From the NCBI GenBank assembly GCA_024642805.1, contig JAHEAK010000209.1:396-8239 (forward strand): 7,844 nucleotides of DNA, written 5' to 3'. Each line of letters starts with the position of its first letter. Positions within the stretch are counted from its first letter, which is position 1. This DNA comes from Kofleriaceae bacterium (GTDB lineage: Bacteria > Myxococcota_A > Polyangia > Haliangiales > Haliangiaceae). The notes beneath the pieces are model-generated. The model did not search any database, had not been told where the DNA came from, and saw only the letters and a program-made list of their open reading frames with translations. A program made the translations under genes and the position numbers. Below, piece by piece: positions 1-5,548 of this stretch.

Positions 1-482
1 AATGCGCCGCCGTTGAAGATGACGTAGTCGGGCTGGCCAAAGGTGCGAAGCTGCTCGGCCGTCGGGCGGATGAGCATGTTGTGCATGAAGAGCGCGTGAT
101 ACGCGCGGGCACACACGATGCGAACCTTGATTTGGTACTTCTTGTCCCAGCCGGCGAAGGCGTCGACGCAGAAGAGCTGCTCGCGGGTGTTGAGGTAGTC
201 AATGGCACGCTCGCGGCTGATGGCGAAGACGTGCGGATCGGACTTGATGTTGACGTCGCCCCACCAGATATCGCCCGAGGAGCCAGGCTCGTTGACGATG
301 CGCTTGTCGCGCGGGCTGCGGCCCGTCTTCTCGCCAGACATTGCGACCATCGAGCCGGTGTTGGTGATTGCGGTGCCCTTCTCGTTGCGGAGAGCGAGCT
401 CGTAGAGCCTCGAGGGCGAGGCATTGCGGACGACGTTGGTCACCGTGATGCCGTGTGTCTGGAGGTTAAAATGGTCTGGCAT
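1..482 (-). CDS. pckA: Phosphoenolpyruvate carboxykinase (ATP), N-terminal part
   Basis: This is the first 160 codons of an ATP-dependent PEP carboxykinase (EC 4.1.1.49), the cytosolic gluconeogenic enzyme that converts oxaloacetate and ATP to PEP, CO2 and ADP. The reading frame runs off the left edge. The family signature KTGRSPRDKRIV lies at residues 52-63; its Arg55 matches the substrate-binding arginine of the GRSPKD motif. FCVDAFAGWDKKY (104-116) and the ALFMHNMLIRP segment (130-140) match the conserved VDAFAGAD..Y and HSLFARNMFIRP blocks. The P-loop, metal ligands and lid lie outside the window, so catalytic integrity cannot be judged. The usual length is about 530-540 residues. The ATG is set by an AAGGA Shine-Dalgarno at 490-494, seven bases upstream. 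The ATP-type motifs exclude the GTP-dependent family. The gene is divergent from the secreted-protein gene to its right. Confidence 0.95.
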   Translation of the reverse strand, partial: MPDHFNLQTHGITVTNVVRNASPSRLYELALRNEKGTAITNTGSMVAMSGEKTGRSPRDKRIVNEPGSSGDIWWGDVNIKSDPHVFAISRERAIDYLNTREQLFCVDAFAGWDKKYQIKVRIVCARAYHALFMHNMLIRPTAEQLRTFGQPDYVIFNGGA

Positions 483-784
483 GGTCCGATCCTTGTGCGT
501 TTGTGCGGGGGGACTGGACCAAAAAATCGTTGCGAGCCAGTTGGCGTAGACTTTGCGACAAGAGCGCGCCGTTGGCAACCGATCTTGTTGGAACTACAGG
601 CAGATAGAGGGACGACGGCGGGCATCGCCAGGGCTTGGGATGTGATGAGCTGCCAGATCATGGCCCTTTGAAACACGCTTGGCCCGTGCGAGGCTCGGTC
701 ACCACATTACGAAGTATCTAAGCGGCCAACACTTTTGGTAAAAGCTCCGCACCCCTGGCACCGATCCAACTCACTGGAGAGTTC
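483..784. other. Divergent intergenic region with weak promoter candidates
   Basis: This 302-bp gap separates two divergent genes and should hold both their promoters. For pckA the best match I find on the minus strand is TTGCCA (578-573), a 17-base spacer and CAAAGT (555-550); the -35 is good and the -10 poor. For the plus-strand gene I see only weak elements: TTGAAA at 668-673 without a partner, and TATCTA at 715-720. A small hairpin CTTTT-GGT-AAAAG sits at 732-744, about 40 bases before the ATG. No convincing RNA gene, repeat or riboswitch is visible. Open frames crossing this gap lack start signals and coding character. Confidence 0.5.
490..494 (-). promoter_or_regulatory. Ribosome binding site of pckA
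   Basis: Read on the minus strand the bases are AAGGA, seven bases before the ATG at 482-480. This spacing fixes the pckA start and excludes a longer N-terminus. Confidence 0.7.
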
Positions 785-1588
785 ATGTTTCGCACTTCCG
801 TCGTCGCCCTATCCGCTTTGCTTGTCCTGTTTGCGGCTCTTCCGAGCGCCACGGCCAAACCAAAGAAAGCCAAAGCACCGGCTAGCGCCTGCGGACTGAG
901 CTACCTGCCCTTTGTCGAGGGCACGAGCTGGACCTACGTCTACACAATCCCACCCGGCATCGAGGATCAACCTGGCGTGCTCAAGGCCAAGATGCCCGAG
1001 AGCTTCACCATCAACGTCAAGAGCGTAGTGAGCGAAGGCAAGTCGGCCACCATTACCCTTGCGGAGAGCTACCGCAAAATCACGCGCGAGACCGTGCTCA
1101 CCTGTAGCGAGAGCGGCTTGCGTGTGCCCCTGGAGAGCTTCTTCTTCGCCGGCGAGTTGCCTGGCGCGCTCGGCATCAGCACCGCGAATCTGACCGAGAA
1201 AGGCGAGCTCTACCCAGGCAAGAGCGGCCTCAAGAAGGGCGAGTCCTTCTACGTGGAGGTGCGCGGGCCTCTCGAGCGTGTGCCGGGCGGCGATAGCAAA
1301 GTCGTTCATCTGAAAGCCAACCTCGAGATCGAGCGTCAGATCACGGTCGGCAACAAGGAGGAGGTCGAGGTCGAGCACGGCATCCACAGCGCCACCGCTG
1401 TCGAGGTCGCCGTCTCCGGTCGCGTCATCCTCGAGCCAACCCCGGATAAGCCTATGCCCATGCCGCAAGGCATCGCCCAGCTCTGGTTCACGCCCGACAT
1501 TGGTCTGGTTCGCGCCTACAATCGCCTTGGCGAGGGCTGGGAGCTCAGCTCGCACAAAGACGCAGCTGGCCAAGAGATTCCCTTCTAG
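785..1588 (+). CDS. Secreted protein of unknown function
   Basis: I do not recognise a named family with confidence. The 267-residue product starts with a Sec signal peptide: Arg3, a hydrophobic core at about 6-20, and a likely cleavage after SATA (24), followed by a Lys-rich stretch (KPKKAKAK-like, 25-30). There is no lipobox, so it is probably a soluble periplasmic or surface protein. The mature part opens with LPFVEGTSWTYVYT (41-54) and ends with LWFTPDIGLVRAYNRLG (233-249). This pattern of a 'full-effort/weight W-Y' opening and a 'WF.P.vGlv' closing strand recurs in all-beta exported proteins of Bacteroidota and deltaproteobacteria; that comparison is from memory of the pattern. Cys36 and Cys107 could form a disulfide. 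GGAG at 776-779 lies five bases before the ATG. The gene stands alone between a divergent and a convergent neighbour. Confidence 0.85.
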   Translation: MFRTSVVALSALLVLFAALPSATAKPKKAKAPASACGLSYLPFVEGTSWTYVYTIPPGIEDQPGVLKAKMPESFTINVKSVVSEGKSATITLAESYRKITRETVLTCSESGLRVPLESFFFAGELPGALGISTANLTEKGELYPGKSGLKKGESFYVEVRGPLERVPGGDSKVVHLKANLEIERQITVGNKEEVEVEHGIHSATAVEVAVSGRVILEPTPDKPMPMPQGIAQLWFTPDIGLVRAYNRLGEGWELSSHKDAAGQEIPF

Positions 1589-1606
1589 GCGGCTCTGAGC
1601 TCTTCT

Positions 1607-1636
1607 AGCGGCTCTACCGGGCCGCTCGTCAGCGGC
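1607..1636. terminator. Possible terminator hairpins between convergent genes
   Basis: The 66-bp convergent gap holds AGCGGC (1607-1612), GCCGCT (1621-1626) and AGCGGC (1631-1636). The middle arm can pair perfectly with either flank: an eight-base loop on the left or a four-base CGTC loop on the right. On the plus strand TCTTCTC follows, which is only a weak U tract. It could stop transcription from either side, but it does not meet strict intrinsic-terminator criteria. Confidence 0.4.
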
Positions 1637-1654
1637 TCTTCTCGCTGCTAGCTG

Positions 1655-2830
1655 CTAATCCATGCGGCACAGGAAGAAGCTCAAGTACCTGCCTTCGGGG
1701 AAACCCGGGCGAATCGGATGATCGCTTGCCGCTCCGCGCGCCTCACACACCACGAGCTCGCGACGCACATCGCTGCTGGCGTCGGCTAACACCTCGAGCA
1801 AGTGATCGTCGGTGACGTGGCTGGAACACGAGGCCGAACAGAAGACGCCGCCTGGCTGCACGACGCGCATGGCCTGGGCATTGATGCGCCGATATGCGCG
1901 CAGGCCGTTCTTAAGAGCCTTCTCCGACGAAGCAAAGCTCGGCGGATCGCAGATGACCAGATCGAAGCGACGTCCCGCTTTGACGGCCTCGTCCAAAAAC
2001 TCGAAGCAATCGGCGGCGACGAACTCGTGATCGTCAGCCTTCAGGCCGCTCAGCTCGAAGTTGTGCTTGGCGGCCTCGATGGCCTGAGGCGCGATATCCA
2101 CCGTGGTCGTGCGGGTTGCGCCGCCGAGGGCAGCGGCGAGCGAGAAGCCACCGGTGTAGCCAAAGAGATTGAGCACGCGCAGCCCTGCACTGCGCTCACC
2201 AACCAGTCGGCGGTTCTCGCGCTGATCCAGGAAGAGCCCGGTCTTCTGGCCCGTACGCAAGTCGACATCCATGACTGCTCGACCTTCGCGTATACGCGAT
2301 GACTTGGGCGGCTGCTTGCCGATCCACACGCGCTCACGCCCGACTCGTCTTGCCGAGATGCCATGCACCGTGTGACCGGCGCTCTGCAGGCCCGTGCGGA
2401 TATCCTCGACATGTGCTCCCCAAAGGGCTTCCGCCGCTGCGCCATCAAAGAGTGCAATCGCTTGCCCCGCGTAGGAGTCGAGAACCAGCCCAGGCATGCC
2501 GTCGCCCTCGCCGTGGATGAGCCGCAGCGCGTCGGTCTCTCGCAAGCTCGGATCGTGTTTTCTGCGCTGGCCGGCGCGCCGCGCTCGCTCGCGAATCCAC
2601 TTGCCATCGATTTCGACTTGCAGCCGCAGATCGAGGATGCGCAGGCGAATCGGCGAATCCGGATCCACGAACGCCAGGGCAAAGGCACCCTTCTCGTCTG
2701 CGACGTGCACCAGCTGCCCTGGTTTGAGCTTGCCGTCGATCTGCACGCCTTGATCAAAGACCCAGGGATGCCCCCGCTGAATGTAGCGCCGCAGTTTCTT
2801 GCGCAGGCGGACTTCGACTCGCTTAGCCAT
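1655..2830 (-). CDS. rlmI: RlmI-type 23S rRNA (cytosine-5) methyltransferase
   Basis: This is a class I SAM-dependent rRNA methyltransferase of the RlmI/YccW family. In E. coli the enzyme methylates C5 of 23S rRNA C1962 in the cytosol. The length, 391 residues, fits the family (E. coli about 396). An N-terminal PUA RNA-binding domain covers about 4-75 (RRYIQRGHPWVFDQGV at 14-29). The linking domain contains GEGDGMPGLVLDSY (107-120). GQKTGLFLDQRENR (194-207) leads into the methyltransferase. SAM motif I is VLNLFGYTGGFSLAA (219-233), motif II has the acidic D245, motif IV is CDPPSF (294-299), and motif VI has SCS (334-336) with its cysteine, all intact. Exact target base is inferred. The ATG at 2830 has no Shine-Dalgarno, and a TATAGT box lies only eight bases upstream, so the mRNA may be leaderless. 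The gene diverges from the SUMF1 lipoprotein gene. Confidence 0.9.
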   Translation of the reverse strand: MAKRVEVRLRKKLRRYIQRGHPWVFDQGVQIDGKLKPGQLVHVADEKGAFALAFVDPDSPIRLRILDLRLQVEIDGKWIRERARRAGQRRKHDPSLRETDALRLIHGEGDGMPGLVLDSYAGQAIALFDGAAAEALWGAHVEDIRTGLQSAGHTVHGISARRVGRERVWIGKQPPKSSRIREGRAVMDVDLRTGQKTGLFLDQRENRRLVGERSAGLRVLNLFGYTGGFSLAAALGGATRTTTVDIAPQAIEAAKHNFELSGLKADDHEFVAADCFEFLDEAVKAGRRFDLVICDPPSFASSEKALKNGLRAYRRINAQAMRVVQPGGVFCSASCSSHVTDDHLLEVLADASSDVRRELVVCEARGAASDHPIRPGFPEGRYLSFFLCRMD

Positions 2831-2867
2831 CGGGCCAAACTATAGCGACTCGTCGTAGACTTGGCGC
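2831..2867. promoter_or_regulatory. Compact divergent promoter with palindromic CTATAG
   Basis: Only 37 bases separate the starts of two divergent genes. CTATAG at 2840-2845 is a perfect palindrome and gives a -10-like box on each strand: TATAGT on the minus strand (2844-2839), eight bases before the methyltransferase ATG, and TATAGC on the plus strand (2841-2846), 21 bases before the lipoprotein GTG. No good -35 is evident for either direction, and neither gene has a Shine-Dalgarno here. Symmetrical -10 elements driving divergent transcription are known in bacteria; their use here is inferred. Confidence 0.4.
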
Positions 2868-3827
2868 GTGCTCGACCGTCTTCCCTTGGCGCAAGCGCTG
2901 ATCGCAATCGCAATCGCTGTGCTTGCCGGCTGCTCCTCGTCGCCCAACGCGCGAGCACCCGCGCCTTTGCCAGCCAACGCAGCACGGAGCCAAAAGGCCG
3001 ATCACGACATGATCCGCGTGCCCGCCGGGCCCTATCGCCTTGGCTCCACACAGGCGGAGCGCGAGCAGGCCTATGAGGACTTCAAGGCAACCAGTGGTCG
3101 AGACAGTGCTCGCCGCAACCACTGGTTCGACAAGGAGCTCGAGGCCAGACAAGCGACACTCGATGCCTACGCCATCGATAGATGGCCGGTGACCCAAGGC
3201 GCGTATCGCGAGTACCTGCGCAGTGAGGGCTTAGAGGGCCCGCACATCACCGAGGCACAGTGGCGCGCGCAGGGCTTCATTCAGGACTATCAACGCGAAG
3301 TGCAGCGTTTCAATTGGACGGGACAGGAGTACCCGAAGGGACGCGAGGATCATCCCGTGGTCCTGGTCACCGCCGCGGAGGCCGCCGCCTACTGTCACTG
3401 GCGAGGACGCCTCGTTGGGGAGACGCGAGTCTTGCCAAGCGCCGAGCAATTCGAAAAGGCCGCACGTGGCCCAAGCGGGGCCGCCTACCCTTGGGGAGAG
3501 AGCTACGATCCAGAGCTGCTCAACAGCGCTGACCATGGCCCGCGCGACACGGTGCCGGTTGGATCGTATCCACGTGGCGCGTCGGCAGCGCACGTGGAAG
3601 GCATGGCGGGTAATGTCTTTCAGTGGACATCGACAGGCTGGCCGCTGGCGGCGGGAGGCAGCCCGAAAGCCAAGACGGGTGCTAATGCGGGTCGCGTCAC
3701 GGTGAAAGGTTCGGCATGGGACGATCACGGCGGCGTCGGCCGAGCGGCTTCAGCCCATGGTCGTCCCGCGGGTGTGCGCCATGCCATCGTCGGCTTCCGC
3801 TGCGCCAGCGACCTGCGCCAGCGCTAA
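2868..3827 (+). CDS. SUMF1/FGE-fold lipoprotein lacking FGE catalytic cysteines
   Basis: This 319-residue predicted lipoprotein carries a formylglycine-generating-enzyme-like (FGE-sulfatase/SUMF1) domain. The signal ends at a lipobox LAGC with Cys22; Ser follows at +2, which favours outer-membrane sorting. A short Ala/Pro linker precedes the domain (about 48-314). Domain landmarks in order: MIRVPAGPYRLGS (48-60), YAIDRWPVTQGAY (101-113), DHPVVLVTAAEAAAYCHWRG (161-180), RVLPSAEQFEKAARG (187-201), YPWGESY (207-213), PVGSYPRG (230-237), GMAGNVFQWT (245-254), and VGFRCA (308-313). The region equal to the FGE catalytic strand, KGSAWDDHGGVGRAASAHGR (280-299), has none of the paired cysteines that bind copper in true FGE. 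It is therefore unlikely to make formylglycine; such domains often serve as binding modules. The GTG start is fixed by an in-frame TAG at 2856-2858. There is no clear Shine-Dalgarno. Confidence 0.88.
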   Translation: MLDRLPLAQALIAIAIAVLAGCSSSPNARAPAPLPANAARSQKADHDMIRVPAGPYRLGSTQAEREQAYEDFKATSGRDSARRNHWFDKELEARQATLDAYAIDRWPVTQGAYREYLRSEGLEGPHITEAQWRAQGFIQDYQREVQRFNWTGQEYPKGREDHPVVLVTAAEAAAYCHWRGRLVGETRVLPSAEQFEKAARGPSGAAYPWGESYDPELLNSADHGPRDTVPVGSYPRGASAAHVEGMAGNVFQWTSTGWPLAAGGSPKAKTGANAGRVTVKGSAWDDHGGVGRAASAHGRPAGVRHAIVGFRCASDLRQR

Positions 3828-4966
3828 TCGCTGCTCTCATCGCTATCGCTATGGCCTTCGCGCTTGCCCTCGCCTTGGCCCTCGCGCGAGCCGCTCTTGC
3901 TGCGCAGCCACTCTTGCATGATGACGCGTTTGAGCGCCGCTTCGTACTCTTCGTTGGCGTGCAAGCGAGTGCTGGGCACGTACTCGGCGATGAGAGCCAG
4001 TCCGATGCGCGACTCGACGGCCGCGCTGTCGTGTAGCGCCCGATACTTGAGCGGTGTCTCTTTGCGATCGAGATAGATGACACTGCCGAGCAGCGGTTTG
4101 CCGTCGCTACCTCGATACATGCCGATGGCGAACAGGTAACGGCCGTCGTAGGAAAACTGTGGCCCGGTCTCATCGGTGAGTGGCATCGACAAGAGCGCTT
4201 TGGGCTGCCCACCATCGGCAGAGACCACATAGATGTCGGCGTCGTCTCGATTGGGCGCCCTGGAGGCAAAGGCGATGGTGTTGTCGCTTGCCCACGCCGG
4301 AGTCATGTCCATGGGCCCATCGGTTAGGGCCACAGGGGTTCCAGAACCGTCGCTGGCAGCACGCCAGAGTTGACTCTCGCCCTGTTCCGAGACCGCCATG
4401 TAGACAAGCTCGTTGCCATCGGGGGAAATCGCCGGGCTGAGGATTTGCTCGGGACTGTCGATGATTCGCGTCGCCTTGCCGAGGCCAGTGGCGCCAAAGG
4501 GTGCGCGGTAGAGATCGAAGCTGCCCTCTTGATTGGAGCAGAAGTAAAGCCAGCTGCCATCGGGCGAGAAGCGCGGATCTCGCTGTACGCCCTCCGATCT
4601 AGAGAGCAACTCCGGCTGGCCGCCGGCGATAGGCACGCGCCAAAGGCGCGTGGCCGCGATGTCGGAGAGACCGCGATTGCTCACGAAGACCACCGTGCTG
4701 CCGTCGGGGGAAATCGTCGGGCTGCGATCGATGATGGTCTGCTCATCGCTCAGCTGGGTGAGCTCATACTGCCTGGCGCCGTCAGAGCGCACGCCAACCA
4801 GACGGCCACCGCGACTGCTGCGCTCGGTGGCGACCAGCATGATGCTGGTGTCCTTGCCCTGTGGCTTGTGCGAGGCAGGGCTGGGCCCACATGCAAACAA
4901 GGCGCTGGCAAAGACCAGCGCCCGGCAAGGAGCAGGAAGCCTTCGCGCTTGCCGAGTGCAAGCCAC
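3824..4966 (-). CDS. PD40/TolB-like beta-propeller lipoprotein
   Basis: This 380-residue product is a predicted lipoprotein with PD40 (WD40-like, TolB-type) blades. The signal has an Arg-rich n-region (R5, R8, R9, R15) and a lipobox LFAC with Cys26, Gly at +2. Blade cores are seen at 86-98 (SPDGSTVVFVSNR), 134-146 (SPDGSWLYFCSNQ), 181-193 (SPDGNELVYMAVS), 226-236 (a degenerate ASDNTIAFASR) and 271-282 (FSYDGRYLFAIG); residues 40-63 may supply a sixth. A helical segment follows (about 323-357) and then a hydrophilic tail of Gly, Glu, Ser and Asp (358-380). Such propellers usually bind proteins or glycans in the periplasm; no enzyme motif is visible. The GTG start lies 12 bases after the stop of the upstream membrane-protein gene, in the same frame, so the two are likely co-transcribed. 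The stop overlaps the stop of the opposing SUMF1 gene at 3824-3827. Confidence 0.85.
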   Translation of the reverse strand: MACTRQARRLPAPCRALVFASALFACGPSPASHKPQGKDTSIMLVATERSSRGGRLVGVRSDGARQYELTQLSDEQTIIDRSPTISPDGSTVVFVSNRGLSDIAATRLWRVPIAGGQPELLSRSEGVQRDPRFSPDGSWLYFCSNQEGSFDLYRAPFGATGLGKATRIIDSPEQILSPAISPDGNELVYMAVSEQGESQLWRAASDGSGTPVALTDGPMDMTPAWASDNTIAFASRAPNRDDADIYVVSADGGQPKALLSMPLTDETGPQFSYDGRYLFAIGMYRGSDGKPLLGSVIYLDRKETPLKYRALHDSAAVESRIGLALIAEYVPSTRLHANEEYEAALKRVIMQEWLRSKSGSREGQGEGKREGHSDSDESSD

Positions 4967-4978
4967 GAGAGCCGAACC

Positions 4979-5347
4979 TTATTGCCCGATGAGGGCCGTA
5001 GGCGGAGCCTTGGTGGCCCCGGCAGGAGGAGGCGGAGCTTCGGTTGCGGCCGCAGCTGGTGCCTCTTCCGCAGGCGCTTCGGCCGCAGGCTCAGGGGCGG
5101 GAGCAGGAGCAGGAGCCGCTTTGGCCTTGGGAGCCTCTTCCTTCAGCTCAGATGGCTCGTCGACGGCGTGCGCGTTTTTAGGTGCGTCGTAAGCCATGAA
5201 GAGCATGACAGCGAGCACGCCAACGCAAGCGCCTGCGATGATTCCGAGGGTCATCGCCTTTTTGCGAGCCTCAACGGAGGTCTGCTCGTAGACGATAAAT
5301 TGCCGCTCTTGGTCGGGTGGCAGAGAGGTGAAGTTTTGGTACTCCAT
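4979..5347 (-). CDS. Small single-pass membrane protein with Ala/Pro-rich tail
   Basis: I do not recognise the family. The 122-residue product has a polar N-terminus (1-31) rich in Gln and Glu and ending in a basic RKK (28-30), one hydrophobic membrane segment (about 32-53), and a tail (about 54-122) of Ala, Pro, Glu and Lys with runs such as APAPAPAPEPAAEAP. By the positive-inside rule the N-terminus is cytosolic and the tail periplasmic. The tail is low-complexity and probably extended, as in proteins that span or bind the periplasm or cell wall. There is no lipobox and no catalytic motif. The ATG is supported by GAGGA at 5358-5354, six bases upstream. It leads a two-gene unit with the propeller lipoprotein 12 bases downstream, which suggests the two act at the same envelope site (inference). 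Confidence 0.75.
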   Translation of the reverse strand: MEYQNFTSLPPDQERQFIVYEQTSVEARKKAMTLGIIAGACVGVLAVMLFMAYDAPKNAHAVDEPSELKEEAPKAKAAPAPAPAPEPAAEAPAEEAPAAAATEAPPPPAGATKAPPTALIGQ

Positions 5348-5548
5348 GGAATTTCCTCGGTCGAAAGTGTCTGTCTGGGTAAAGAAGTTGTGAACTTAAC
5401 GCCGCAAGATCGCAGTGGTCAATGCAGCATCACAACCCTTAGCAAGAACTTGCTGGACTACCAGATCCTTTGTCGGCGTTGATGCGTAATGAGTAGACCT
5501 GTGCTGCAAGCTACTAGGACAGCTGGCCTTCGCCAAGGTTCCCGCAAA
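5348..5548. other. Divergent intergenic region
   Basis: This 201-bp gap separates the divergent membrane-protein and DUF1287 genes and must hold both promoters. It contains the GAGGA ribosome site of the minus-strand gene and the AAGTT-GTG-AACTT inverted repeat. I find no strong -35/-10 pair on either strand. Its right end (5489-5548) is open in the DUF1287 frame but uses codons such as AGA, AGG, AGT and ACT that are rare in the rest of that gene, so I treat it as untranslated leader. Confidence 0.5.
5385..5397. promoter_or_regulatory. Operator-like inverted repeat AAGTT-GTG-AACTT
   Basis: A perfect 5+3+5 inverted repeat sits 38 bases before the ATG of the membrane-protein gene, near where its promoter should be. 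A repressor or activator site is possible. The arms are short, so chance is not excluded. Confidence 0.3.

Noticed and set aside
81..671. Long plus-strand open frame at the left end
   Set aside because: It lies antisense to pckA, whose minus-strand product matches conserved PEPCK blocks, and its product resembles no protein family; it is a GC-rich shadow.
809..1573. 254-codon minus-strand frame
   Set aside because: It is a mirror of the secreted-protein gene, which has a signal peptide and a ribosome site; the antisense product has neither.
2050..3051. 333-codon minus-strand frame overlapping the methyltransferase
   Set aside because: It is a shifted frame of the methyltransferase gene with an Arg/Ser/Ala-rich product, typical of out-of-frame GC-rich DNA.
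2868..3827. Functional formylglycine-generating enzyme with partner sulfatase
   Set aside because: The catalytic cysteine pair is absent and no sulfatase gene is in the window.
4370..5482. 370-codon plus-strand frame
   Set aside because: It is antisense to the propeller and membrane-protein genes, both of which show clear family or membrane features; the plus product is low-complexity Arg/Gly/Ser in its middle.
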